Shown here piece by piece: positions 10,126 through 18,888 of a stretch of 64,000 nt of DNA. The stretch is taken from NCBI GenBank assembly GCA_948957135.1, contig CARDBT010000011.1, forward strand, positions 1-64,000, in the 5' to 3' direction. Each line of letters starts with the position of its first letter. The stretch's first letter is position 1. Made by a program: the position numbers and the translations under genes. The notes below the pieces were generated by a model. That model was given only the letters and a program-made list of their open reading frames with translations. It did not search any database and was not told the DNA's origin. The stretch is from COE1 sp910588595. GTDB lineage: Bacteria > Bacillota > Clostridia > Lachnospirales > Lachnospiraceae.

Positions 10126-11505
10126 TCATCTGCACATCAGGAAGGCATTCAGATGTTCCAGCCGATACCGAAGCCTCCCAAACGACACAATCCATCCGCT
10201 CAGACCGCCCGCAAGCAGCGCCAGTGTATAGAAGGGCTTTCCCACAAACACAGCCGCCACCGCGACCACCGCCGTGACCGCCAGAAAGACACACGGCCCC
10301 GCACACGCCCCGGCGTGATCCTCAAAATAATACAGGAACACGACCGTAAAATACATGCAGAACACTGTGTACAGCCCCATGCTCAGCACCATGAACATGT
10401 TCAGCACCTGCACACTGATGTTCAGGTACGGAAAGAACACGTTTGCGAGGCAGATCAGTACAACCGTGATGATCAGCTGCACTTCGTACACGAAAAAGAG
10501 CTGATACCGCAGAACGTTGCCCATATTCTCCCGCTCCTTCTCGATCAGATCGTAGGAGCCATTGTTCAATGCCGAGAGATACGCGACATACTTGTCAAAA
10601 AACGCTGTCTCCACCCGCACGACAAAGATCACCAGGGAAGACATATTGGCGATGATCGCAAGAAACAGCGCAAGATCATACGACGGCGCTGCCCAGAAAA
10701 TGCTGACCTGCTCCCTCATATCCGAGAAAAACCAGTATATCACCGTGGCGATATAAAATCCCATCATATAACAGCCCCCGCTGACCAGCAGTTTCGGATA
10801 TCTGACAAAATACTGCAAAAACGCAAAATAACTTCCCTCCGGTTCCCCAAACGCCCTCACACACCAGAACGTGAGCATGAGCACCAGCAGAAAATAACCG
10901 CTTGTCAATGCCAGATACGCCGCGACGACCACATGCATCTCCATCGCGTAGACAGTGAACGCATAGACCCCCGCTGCCAGGAGCATACCCAGAAAAAAGC
11001 TGAACGTCACTTCCTTGTACTGTTTTAGCGCAGACACATATGTCATCAGGTTGTAGGCATCCGTCACCAGCACGCCCAGCAGGTAATAGATCACCAGAAA
11101 GGGAACAGGCACTTTGCTGCACATGCGCATGGCAATGCACAGCGCCAGCATGATCACCCCCGATATCACACTCCCCACAGTCAGCACGCCATAAACGGAT
11201 GCACAGATCTCCTTCTCAGCCCGCACGAACACGCAGTCCGATATGTATCTCGACAACACAGTGGAAAACAGCGAGGAGATCAATATGCTGATCAGAAAGA
11301 CATATGTATAAGAAAACGTGAAGAAACGTTTCTCCAGCTCCGCGATATCTGCCTGATCCATGATGACCTTGAGGAAGATGAGCATCACTGCGACAAGCAC
11401 AGACGGTCCCACTGCAGTCATTGTCGCATACAAACTCCCCCAGATACTCGAAGCAAGCGTCTTTCTGCCATAAATCTTCCTAAGTTCAAACCCTATCCCT
11501 GCCAT
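10126..11505 (-). CDS. pelG: Pel exopolysaccharide transporter PelG
   Basis: 459 residues, about 12 membrane helices, of the PelG branch of the MOP flippase-like superfamily. It begins MAGIGFELRKIYGRKTLAS, a highly typical PelG N terminus. In Pel systems PelG forms the inner-membrane complex with PelD and PelE and moves the growing polymer across the membrane together with PelF. The start overlaps the end of pelF by 13 nt, with GGGAGG just upstream. Confidence 0.93.
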   Translation of the reverse strand: MAGIGFELRKIYGRKTLASSIWGSLYATMTAVGPSVLVAVMLIFLKVIMDQADIAELEKRFFTFSYTYVFLISILISSLFSTVLSRYISDCVFVRAEKEICASVYGVLTVGSVISGVIMLALCIAMRMCSKVPVPFLVIYYLLGVLVTDAYNLMTYVSALKQYKEVTFSFFLGMLLAAGVYAFTVYAMEMHVVVAAYLALTSGYFLLVLMLTFWCVRAFGEPEGSYFAFLQYFVRYPKLLVSGGCYMMGFYIATVIYWFFSDMREQVSIFWAAPSYDLALFLAIIANMSSLVIFVVRVETAFFDKYVAYLSALNNGSYDLIEKERENMGNVLRYQLFFVYEVQLIITVVLICLANVFFPYLNISVQVLNMFMVLSMGLYTVFCMYFTVVFLYYFEDHAGACAGPCVFLAVTAVVAVAAVFVGKPFYTLALLAGGLSGWIVSFGRLRYRLEHLNAFLMCR

Positions 11506-12920
11506 CTGCCACCTCCCAAACTCTCGTACAGACCACGGAACCGCTCCAGCATCACCTTTCTGCTGTAAGACTGCTCCACACGCTTCCTGCCGGCTTTCCC
11601 CATACGCCTGCGCATCTTCGGATCGCGGATACAGCGGATGACTGCCTCTGCCATGGCTTCGCTGTTCATCACAGGCACAACAAGCCCTGCCGGACCCAGC
11701 GTGTCCCCGTCCTCTCCCTCGAGCATCGCCCTGCAGTTGCCGACGTTGGTCGCCACATAGGGAATCCCCGCCGCCATGCCCTCGAGCATCGCCAGCGGCT
11801 GCCCCTCACTGATGCTCGACAGCAGCAGCAGATCCATATCCGGCAGGTATTCCTTCACATTTACCAGCCCCGTAAACTCGACGTCAGCCGTCCCCAGTTC
11901 TTCCAGCAATTCCAGACACTCCCTGTAGTACTCCGGATTCTCCTTGTCATTCCCCATGATCTTTAACTGTGCTTCCGGGACAGCCTGCTTGACAATATCA
12001 AACGCCAGCAGCATTGTCTTGACATCCTTGATCGGCACCACGCGCAGCACCGTCCCGATCAGGAACACACCGTCCGCCGGATCTCTCCTCCGCTCGAGCG
12101 CGCTGTACTCTCCCGCCTCGACCCCGTTGGGAATGACCGCGATCTTATCCTCCGGGCAGCCCAACTCCAGCTGCAGGGATTTGTTGGTCTCAAACAGGCT
12201 GGTGACGACATCCGCCTGTCTGTAGGCGATATAAGAAAGTTTTTTGAAGAACTCGATCCAGATCTCCTTGAACTCTCCCGCCACCCACTGGGAACGAATG
12301 ATATCCTCCTCCCGCTCCCTCGTGTAGATGCCGTGTTCTGTCAGCAGGAACGGCTTTCTGCCAACATAGGAGGCACAGCTCCCCATGATCCCCGCATAGC
12401 CGGTCGACACGGCGTGGTAGAGATCCGCCTGCGGTATCTCCCCCGACAGTATATACATCAGCGGAAAGTAGATCCCGCGCAGATTCCACAAAAACTGCTG
12501 AAAGATCTTTTTCGATCCCTGACGCTGATACTCCTCCCGGCAGATCTCAAAAAAGGATTCGCTCATCAGGATATCGCTCATGTGCCGCCTGTATTTTTTG
12601 ATGAGTTCCAGCGTGTGCACCCAGTCCACGCGCTCTGTCGAACCGATCATAAGATCCTTTAAGGTCTCCTTTTCCGCCGCAGATAGGACCACCCTCTTGT
12701 GTTTCTTCCGAAACTGCTCATCGCCCAGATAGAGCGTGTGCACCGCTTTCACATTCTCGGGAACCTTGTAGGAATACGCGGACATCTCCTCCCTGGTCGT
12801 CGCGACCGACCAGACGACAAACTCGATGTCCTGAAACGCACTGCAAAGCATCTGGATCCAGCCTGAAACACCTCCCGGAACATAGGGGTAACACCCTTCG
12901 CAAATCAGACATACACGCAT
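11493..12920 (-). CDS. pelF: Pel glycosyltransferase PelF (GT4)
   Basis: 475 residues, GT-B fold, cytosolic. It opens with CLICEGCYPYVPGGVSGWIQ (DUF3492 region), the PelF signature. The retaining GT4 motif E-x7-E is present as EGQPLAMLE near residue 370. PelF polymerises the N-acetylgalactosamine-rich Pel chain from nucleotide sugar. It overlaps pelG downstream, and the DUF2194 gene ends 3 nt before it. Confidence 0.94.
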   Translation of the reverse strand: MRVCLICEGCYPYVPGGVSGWIQMLCSAFQDIEFVVWSVATTREEMSAYSYKVPENVKAVHTLYLGDEQFRKKHKRVVLSAAEKETLKDLMIGSTERVDWVHTLELIKKYRRHMSDILMSESFFEICREEYQRQGSKKIFQQFLWNLRGIYFPLMYILSGEIPQADLYHAVSTGYAGIMGSCASYVGRKPFLLTEHGIYTREREEDIIRSQWVAGEFKEIWIEFFKKLSYIAYRQADVVTSLFETNKSLQLELGCPEDKIAVIPNGVEAGEYSALERRRDPADGVFLIGTVLRVVPIKDVKTMLLAFDIVKQAVPEAQLKIMGNDKENPEYYRECLELLEELGTADVEFTGLVNVKEYLPDMDLLLLSSISEGQPLAMLEGMAAGIPYVATNVGNCRAMLEGEDGDTLGPAGLVVPVMNSEAMAEAVIRCIRDPKMRRRMGKAGRKRVEQSYSRKVMLERFRGLYESLGGGRWQG

Positions 12921-12923
12921 ATT

Positions 12924-14657
12924 CTATTCCCCCTCCGTCACGATCACCGCATGATTCTCCTGTACGCGCAGCAGGTAATACCCGTTGCCTGCCTCCTCGT
13001 AGGTGAGTCCCTGCGCTTCCAGGATCCTGTGATCTGTCCTATACAAAAACGCCTGCCCTCTCACGATACCGCTGCAGTCAAGCTCGATGCGCTCCCCGTC
13101 CCTCTCCCAGCCATAATCAAGGCTCAGATAACTGCGCACATCGTCGCTCGTCTGCGAGATCGTCTTCCCGTCAAGCCAGCCTACCCGCCTTAGTATATCT
13201 GCCTCAAACACACCAAGCTGGCTCTTGTCCTGATCCCATGACGCCGTGTTTTCGTCCTCCGCGATCAGCGCGTTGACATCAAACACATGGGAGACCATGC
13301 CGTACGCTGCCAGCACGGAGGAGATCGCAAACAGATTGCCATCCTCCATGGTATTTCCCGTTGTAGCTGCCGGAAACACCGTATATCTCCCGCCGCAGGC
13401 GATATCGTTCCCCTCCCAGCCCAGCTGTCCGCGCACGATCCGGATCTGTGCCCCGGGGATATCCAGCATTTCCTCCGAAAAGTATTCCGTCTGCAGCGCC
13501 ATGCCGCGGATGTCATAATTCTGAAAAACCTCCGCAAACTCTGTGATAAAATCCGTGTTAAAACAGATCTGATCCTCTTTCAGGCACTTTTCTATATAGA
13601 TCAGCTCACCGTCATACTGCAGCGCCGATTTGCCGATCGCCGTAAAGAGGCTGTCATTGATCGCAGGAAAGCTCTCCTTTGACGATGCGACCGTGAGGAT
13701 CCCGGACGTATACGGCGTAGCCGTCCGCAGGGAGATTCCCTGAAAGCTCGGCCACACGATGTCACGGACAAAACTCTCGGTAGAACAGCCATACATCCGC
13801 ATACACACTCTGTCATTGATGAAGGTTATCATCGGAAAATCATCCAGAAACACCGCCTTTACACCCAGCACCGGATAGATAAAATCTTCGCTCACCGCAC
13901 CGACCGCGCCGGTCAGAAGTCCCAGACAGCGGACATCGGTGAGAAATGTCCCGTTGATCAGACACAGCTTGCCATCCTGATAGTCTGTCGTGTACAGCAG
14001 GGGAACCTTTTTTGCGGCATCGCGCATGTACACTTTTGCGCCGTTGTCAACCTGCAGCCACGTGGACATATTATATCCGTCGTATACCATCTCATCCTTC
14101 TGGACGGGCAGCAGAGGCTCCTCGAAGAGCAGTTTATTGTAATTCTCGCGCACGGATTTCTCCCGGATCCCCAAAAGAGGCCACAAATAGGAATCCTCGT
14201 TCCCCTCCGGAAGCCCTGCCGCCAGGATCACCCTGCCGCCCCTGGCGACAAATCCGCCAAGCTCCTGCAGGTTGGTGTAGCTTCCAACAGAATCGTCACA
14301 AAATACCACCAGCTCATCAGTGCCGACCTGCTCTGGCTCCAGCCAGTCCTCCTCAATGACGCTAAAGTGCAGTCTCTCAAACATCAGTTTTGTATTCTGG
14401 TATATATCTCTGTACAGATCCTTCGCGGGATCCCCAAAGAGCCTGACTGCCGGTCTGTCCTGCTCATCGATCTGCCGTGTATCTGTAAATGTACGCGCCT
14501 CGTATTGGCTGTTTTGTATGCGGATATTCTTCGCGCGCTCCTCATTGATGTTATAGACGATGAACACGGAGCTGACGCCCAGCACGATCAATATGACATA
14601 CATCAGCCTCTTCCATGACAGCATTTTCTTTTCAGACAACATTTTCTTAGACTGCAT
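12924..14657 (-). CDS. DUF2194 protein of the Pel-type operon
   Basis: About 577 residues with an N-terminal membrane anchor (MYVILIVLGVSSVFIVYNI) and a large outside part matching DUF2194, the PelA-related deacetylase-like family found in pel loci. Motif-like stretches include VFLDDFPMITF near residue 280. I could not see a complete NodB catalytic set, so deacetylase activity is uncertain. The ATG at 14657 follows GAGGG by 7 nt; the in-frame ATG at 14678 lies inside the upstream gene. Confidence 0.75.
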   Translation of the reverse strand: MQSKKMLSEKKMLSWKRLMYVILIVLGVSSVFIVYNINEERAKNIRIQNSQYEARTFTDTRQIDEQDRPAVRLFGDPAKDLYRDIYQNTKLMFERLHFSVIEEDWLEPEQVGTDELVVFCDDSVGSYTNLQELGGFVARGGRVILAAGLPEGNEDSYLWPLLGIREKSVRENYNKLLFEEPLLPVQKDEMVYDGYNMSTWLQVDNGAKVYMRDAAKKVPLLYTTDYQDGKLCLINGTFLTDVRCLGLLTGAVGAVSEDFIYPVLGVKAVFLDDFPMITFINDRVCMRMYGCSTESFVRDIVWPSFQGISLRTATPYTSGILTVASSKESFPAINDSLFTAIGKSALQYDGELIYIEKCLKEDQICFNTDFITEFAEVFQNYDIRGMALQTEYFSEEMLDIPGAQIRIVRGQLGWEGNDIACGGRYTVFPAATTGNTMEDGNLFAISSVLAAYGMVSHVFDVNALIAEDENTASWDQDKSQLGVFEADILRRVGWLDGKTISQTSDDVRSYLSLDYGWERDGERIELDCSGIVRGQAFLYRTDHRILEAQGLTYEEAGNGYYLLRVQENHAVIVTEGE

Positions 14658-14659
14658 TT

Positions 14660-15610
14660 TTATTCCCTCTGCATCCAATAGCGCAAAACTTCCAGCCCCT
14701 GGGCGGAAAGACGCACCTGCTTATCCGCCCGGAGATCCTTCATGCACTGCTGGAACTTTTCCTTGTCCTTTTGCCGGTAGTACATCTCGATCATTTTCAT
14801 ATAGCAGCGCTCGCTCCTTACCTTCTCTCGGTCCCCGTTCCAGATGCGCTCCGCCTTCTCCGATTCTCCCGACTCCACCAGATAGACCAGATAGACCTCG
14901 TATTCCTCCCCTGAGAGCATTTTCCCGCCCCGCTGCTCCTGCGACTCGATCAGCCCGCAGTATGTCTTTTTGTAGATCTCCTGCTCCCTCGAAGACAGGA
15001 TGCGCCCGTCGATCAGATTCCGCAGCGCCGTGCACGCAGCGTGAAAGTTCGCCGGATCCGCCGGATCCTTTTGGTAAGTTTTGTAGCTCTCCATCCACCT
15101 CTGCTGCTGCACGCGGTAGGCTTCCATCTTCGCCGCAGCCACATAGTGCGCGGACTCCGAATCCTCATCGTTCTCCGCGGCGAGGAGCGCCTTGTAATTC
15201 TCACCGACATCCTTTTTCAGCTGATTCAGCAAAAGTGCCCTTTTCTCCGCGGTCCCGCTGACCGCCATCGCATCCTCCACCGGGACGATGCCCAGCTCCC
15301 TCTTCACATCCGGGTGCTCTGCCGCCTGTTCGATCTGAAAGCGTTTCACCAGGGAATCCCTGTCGTATGTCTCCCTGCCAGCCAGCCTGTGTATCAGGCG
15401 CGGCACAAAATAAATGATATAGCCAAATCCCGGAAGGAAGATAAAGAACACTGCTGCCCCCACATTTTCCTTCCGGGCTGCTTTCACAAGTGCATACAGC
15501 ACTGCACCTGCTAGATTCACTGCCAAAAATGCTGCCACCATCTGGTATGCCTGCCCCTTCTCTCCGCAATGCGGGCATCTACTATCGCGCCTGTGGTTCC
15601 TCCGTCTCAT
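14660..15610 (-). CDS. PelE-like protein (zinc-knuckle start, membrane segments, helical repeats)
   Basis: About 316 residues: a CPHCGE motif at the N terminus, two membrane helices (near 30-50 and 55-75), then a helix-rich region resembling tetratricopeptide repeats (SRSERCYMKMIEMYYRQKD). This architecture and position between the PelD-like and DUF2194 genes fit PelE, the scaffold that joins PelD, PelF and PelG. Sequence similarity to PelE is only structural in kind, so the name is tentative. The start is uncertain: ATG at 15610 or 15640, both inside the end of the previous gene and without a clear ribosome site. Confidence 0.6.
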   Translation of the reverse strand: MRRRNHRRDSRCPHCGEKGQAYQMVAAFLAVNLAGAVLYALVKAARKENVGAAVFFIFLPGFGYIIYFVPRLIHRLAGRETYDRDSLVKRFQIEQAAEHPDVKRELGIVPVEDAMAVSGTAEKRALLLNQLKKDVGENYKALLAAENDEDSESAHYVAAAKMEAYRVQQQRWMESYKTYQKDPADPANFHAACTALRNLIDGRILSSREQEIYKKTYCGLIESQEQRGGKMLSGEEYEVYLVYLVESGESEKAERIWNGDREKVRSERCYMKMIEMYYRQKDKEKFQQCMKDLRADKQVRLSAQGLEVLRYWMQRE

Positions 15611-17729
15611 CAAAAGCTGTCGTGAGCCGCACTTCCACATGATCCGACGAGAGGCGTTCCTTCAAGTACGGTATATCCTGTGTCCCTGTATTGTTCAGCA
15701 GGACATAGAACTTTCCGCCCTGGTCTGCGCCAAAATAGTCCGTTGTGCGGAGCTTCGATGAGATCTCCTTGTAGCACTCCCCGAAATCACCCGAGTACAC
15801 GATCTCCATCACGCAGTACTCCGCCATATGCTTCTGGGCTTTTTCCTTTGCGAGAAGAACATTTTTGCAGAAGACATCCGGTTTCAGAATGTCCGTTCCC
15901 TCGATATAGCGCTCCTCCCGCGACAATTCCTCATAATCCAGGGCACGCCCCACAGATTCGCGCAGCAGCAGGGATAATGTCTGCAGCAGGTTTATATAGT
16001 ATAACGACTGGCTGCTGTACGGAAGCTCTCTGATCATGATCGCTGCCACGCAGTGTTCCTGGTATATGATCGGAAGCACCACCGCCGGTTCCCCATTCCA
16101 GATGTCTCCCTGATACAGCCTCCCCTGCGCCAGCGCACTGCGGATCTCAGGGCAGGCGGAGATGTTCCATGTCTTTCCTCCCTCTGTCGACCGATCATTC
16201 AGGGCATTGATCAGGCGCAGGTACGGGTTGTCTCCGTTTACCCTGTACACTGCGACCGTGTCCGTATGTACCATCTCCGCGATGACCTGTATGATCTCCA
16301 TAAAGATCCTGTCCGGCTGCAGGACCATCAGACGGCTGATCGTACGGTACAGCTTTGGAAATCCGGACTTTGAGTCCAACAGACGTTCCTCGTACTCATT
16401 CTTGATCAGCACGTTCTCCTCATTGATCCTGCCCAGTTCCTCGTGCTCCTGCTCGAGCAGGGCAAGCTCGCGCCTGCTGTCCCGCAGCTCCTCCCGCAGC
16501 ATATCTGTTATATAGCTGACAGACAGCCCAAAGAACACATACTGCATGATCTCCAGAACACTCCCGGCATACGAGTAGAAGTTTGTCATCTCCAGTATGC
16601 TCAGATCCTGTTCTGTCAGGTATGCCGCGCTGGCAAGGACAACGGCAAACGAACTCTGCCGGATCCCCATGAACAGCGAGATCAGTATGATATAGATCGT
16701 CATCCAGTCGATCTGCGAAAACAGACTGTGAGAACCGCACACGACATACAGCCCCAGAAAGACAGCAAACACCACGATATTCTCCAGACTCCTGCGCACA
16801 GCGCTCCCCGCCCTCTTCCGTGATCTCCCTGTCCGATCCTTATCCTGTCTTTTCTGATACTGTATCTCATCGCGCCGGAACAAGTCTTCCAATTTTCTGA
16901 AATCCGTCCATTCCAGCTCCTTTTTGATCAGGCTGCTGTCGACAGACTGTGTTTTGTCTGCACTGCTCCACGAAGCCCTCACTTCCACGCCCAGCTTCTG
17001 ACCGATCAGTTCATACAGATGTCTCCTCGACATCCCGAAACTTCCGGCTACATTGTAGACCGGCTGCCTGCCATAATCCATCACCCGCTTGACCGCATCG
17101 ACCAGATCCGCCACATGCAGCGGATAGATCAGGTCATCCGTCAGCGTCTGTCCTGCTCCTTCACTCCCGACATCCGCAAAGGCTTCACTCAGAAAATCGC
17201 GCCGTCCCTCCTCTGCCTGCTCCGCATAGAGCTGTGACGCACGCAGGATCACCGCATCGATCCCCTGCTGCTTCTGATAGATCTCCACCAGCTGCTCCTC
17301 CCGCATATAGTGGATCCCTCTCTCGTCCGACGGCATGACCGCGCTCTGCTCGTCCGCACAGCCATCGACAGCACCGTACACCGACACCGATGACAGCAGG
17401 ATCAGTCTGACCCCCGCCTGCCCTGACACAGCCCGCAGCGTCCTTGCGAGCAGCGCGATATCCTCCTCCGCCTCATTGGAATCAAGACCGGAACCATTCA
17501 TATAACTTTTTCCCGCATAAACCACGCAGTCCGGCGCGATGGAACGCAGCACACCCTCAAACCGGTCTCCCTCCAAAGAACTTTTGTAATATCGGTGTTT
17601 AAAGATGTCAACCGCCTTTCTGGGAAATTCTGCGTCAGACAAAAAATAGACCTCGTTTCCTTCCTTGTTCATGCGCTCGATCAATGTTTCTGCCAACGGG
17701 TCTCTCGTGCCTATATAAACCACTTTCAC
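15582..17729 (-). CDS. SDR-PelD-like fusion, predicted c-di-GMP receptor of the Pel operon
   Basis: About 715 residues. Residues 1-285 form an NAD-dependent epimerase-like (extended SDR) domain; 317-405 contain four membrane helices; 407-450 a coiled coil; 460-595 a GAF-like domain; 605-705 a degenerate GGDEF domain ending in FYVLLNN. The GGDEF catalytic motif is absent but an RxxD site (RTTD, 661-664) remains, the feature by which PelD binds c-di-GMP. In the SDR part the Tyr of YxxxK is kept (about 141) but the Lys is Glu, and the Gly-rich nucleotide loop is poor. Start GTG at 17729, 8 nt after GGAGG; the TTG at 17744 overlaps the ribosome site. Confidence 0.78.
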   Translation of the reverse strand: MKVVYIGTRDPLAETLIERMNKEGNEVYFLSDAEFPRKAVDIFKHRYYKSSLEGDRFEGVLRSIAPDCVVYAGKSYMNGSGLDSNEAEEDIALLARTLRAVSGQAGVRLILLSSVSVYGAVDGCADEQSAVMPSDERGIHYMREEQLVEIYQKQQGIDAVILRASQLYAEQAEEGRRDFLSEAFADVGSEGAGQTLTDDLIYPLHVADLVDAVKRVMDYGRQPVYNVAGSFGMSRRHLYELIGQKLGVEVRASWSSADKTQSVDSSLIKKELEWTDFRKLEDLFRRDEIQYQKRQDKDRTGRSRKRAGSAVRRSLENIVVFAVFLGLYVVCGSHSLFSQIDWMTIYIILISLFMGIRQSSFAVVLASAAYLTEQDLSILEMTNFYSYAGSVLEIMQYVFFGLSVSYITDMLREELRDSRRELALLEQEHEELGRINEENVLIKNEYEERLLDSKSGFPKLYRTISRLMVLQPDRIFMEIIQVIAEMVHTDTVAVYRVNGDNPYLRLINALNDRSTEGGKTWNISACPEIRSALAQGRLYQGDIWNGEPAVVLPIIYQEHCVAAIMIRELPYSSQSLYYINLLQTLSLLLRESVGRALDYEELSREERYIEGTDILKPDVFCKNVLLAKEKAQKHMAEYCVMEIVYSGDFGECYKEISSKLRTTDYFGADQGGKFYVLLNNTGTQDIPYLKERLSSDHVEVRLTTAFDETEEPQAR

Positions 17730-17797
17730 AAATTTTTCCTCCAAAATGGAACAATCAACTTAACTATATTGTTGCCTATCTTCTTGTGTACTACCAA

Positions 17798-17826
17798 ATT
17801 ATAATATATTGTGCCGAATTCAGCAA
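17798..17826 (-). promoter_or_regulatory. Promoter of the Pel-type operon
   Basis: Minus strand TTGCTG (17821-17826), 17-nt spacer, TATAAT (17798-17803). Gives a short leader of about 60 nt. No c-di-GMP riboswitch is visible in it, so c-di-GMP control would act on the PelD-like protein. Confidence 0.6.
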
Positions 17827-17850
17827 GCTAAAAGGCACTGCTCTTAAATT

Positions 17851-17878
17851 GCGTCGCACATCTGACAGAAAGTTTTTT
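17851..17878. repeat. Decayed fragment of the MITE
   Basis: CGCACATCTGACAGAAAG followed by a T run matches the right inner part of the 222-bp element (CGCACATCTGACGGAAAGCATTTTT) with one substitution and a 2-nt gap. The outer inverted repeat is not preserved. Confidence 0.45.
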
Positions 17879-18038
17879 CATGCACAGCTATTTTACTGTC
17901 TGATAGTGCATTATGTTAAAAATGCACAAAGGATTTTGATCCAGGCTGATGAACATATGATCTTAAAGCATTTGCAGCAATATGAATCGTGCATAAACTG
18001 CATAATTTTCGTGCATTATTCCGTGTTAGAATTGTGTT

Positions 18039-18056
18039 TTGGTAAATATTTACCAA
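18039..18056. promoter_or_regulatory. Perfect 18-bp palindrome, candidate operator
   Basis: TTGGTAAATATTTACCAA, followed within 20 nt by TATAAT-like elements that could serve the gene at 18205. The size and symmetry suit a dimeric repressor. Confidence 0.5.
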
Positions 18057-18204
18057 TTCAACTCTTCATAGTACCTATAATACAATATAATGTAAAGTAT
18101 GTCAATCAAACATCAATTATTTTAAAAGTGAGTCTAAACTTTTTTCAGATCATGCCGATACATATAAGAGGGCATTTTTATTTTTAATCAACGGAGGACA
18201 TACA

Positions 18205-18831
18205 ATGAAAGCTGAACCGAATGACTGGAGACCATATGGTAAAATAGTTTATCAAAAACAAAATTTCATCGTCAAGCAGGTCGCAATGCTGCCCGAAAAA
18301 GCAGCGGAGTATGACAGTGCTCCCGATTACGCCTGTTGTCCGATTCAATCCTGGCAGCACACGGATTTACATAAGTTGTTTGATGACTGGCGCAAACAGT
18401 TTGCAAAGGCATCAGGAAACGGTATCTGCAAACGGATTCCCTGTATCTGCTACCCGGATCCTATAACCTTTAGGGCTGCTTACCTTGCAGGACTAAAACA
18501 TAGCTCATTTATGAAAGCCATGCAGGATAACATTGATAACGGCTGGGATAAGGCAAGACTCGTCGCTCATGATGTCGTGACAAAGGCAACGAAATCCAAA
18601 GATCTCAAGGAGATCTGCAAAGCAATCGGTTATCCGCCATTTATAATAGCCGCTCTCGGCAAAGCCCTTCTCAAGTTCGAAGACGGAAATGCAGCACCAC
18701 TGATCGCCAAGTTCTATGAGGAGCTGATCACAGGTATTCTCTACGTACCTGTAGACAAGCTTGACGAGCTTGCGTTTAAGATTTCCGATAAGACATGGGA
18801 AGTGATTGATTCTACTGAATTTAATTATTAA
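18205..18831 (+). CDS. Protein of unknown function, 208 residues
   Basis: Real gene: CGGAGG 8 nt before the ATG, a terminator after the stop, and normal codon use. No signal peptide or membrane helix. The N-terminal third has Cys-rich stretches (YACC, NGICKRIPCICYPD), the rest is helical, with an AxxHDVVTKATKSKDLKEI segment. I do not recognise a family. It stands alone, divergent from the pel operon and preceded by an 18-bp palindrome, so it may be a separately regulated single gene. Confidence 0.75.
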   Translation: MKAEPNDWRPYGKIVYQKQNFIVKQVAMLPEKAAEYDSAPDYACCPIQSWQHTDLHKLFDDWRKQFAKASGNGICKRIPCICYPDPITFRAAYLAGLKHSSFMKAMQDNIDNGWDKARLVAHDVVTKATKSKDLKEICKAIGYPPFIIAALGKALLKFEDGNAAPLIAKFYEELITGILYVPVDKLDELAFKISDKTWEVIDSTEFNY

Positions 18832-18838
18832 AATACAA

Positions 18839-18875
18839 ACAAGCCATCCGTGATACACTCTCACAGATGGCTTGT
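18839..18875. terminator. Bidirectional terminator between the unknown gene and pgsA
   Basis: 15-bp stem with one mismatch (ACAAGCCATCCGTGA with TCACAGATGGCTTGT), 7-nt loop. T-rich on the minus side (TTGTATTTT), so it serves pgsA at least as well as the plus-strand gene. Confidence 0.8.
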
Positions 18876-18888
18876 ATTATGCACAGCC

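Larger units (their letters stand above)
17745..18204. other. AT-rich divergent intergenic region, 460 bp
   Basis: Holds the pel promoter, a decayed MITE fragment (17851-17878), and an 18-bp perfect palindrome (18039-18056) ahead of the unknown gene at 18205. It is much richer in A+T than its surroundings. No ORF or RNA family was recognised. Confidence 0.6.

Noticed and set aside
9898..11028. 376-codon plus-strand frame
   Set aside because: Antisense shadow of the cotH-pelG region; no ribosome site and biased His/Arg/Gln composition.
17745..17830. c-di-GMP riboswitch ahead of the pel operon
   Set aside because: I looked for GEMM-type blocks in the leader; it is only about 60 nt long and contains none.
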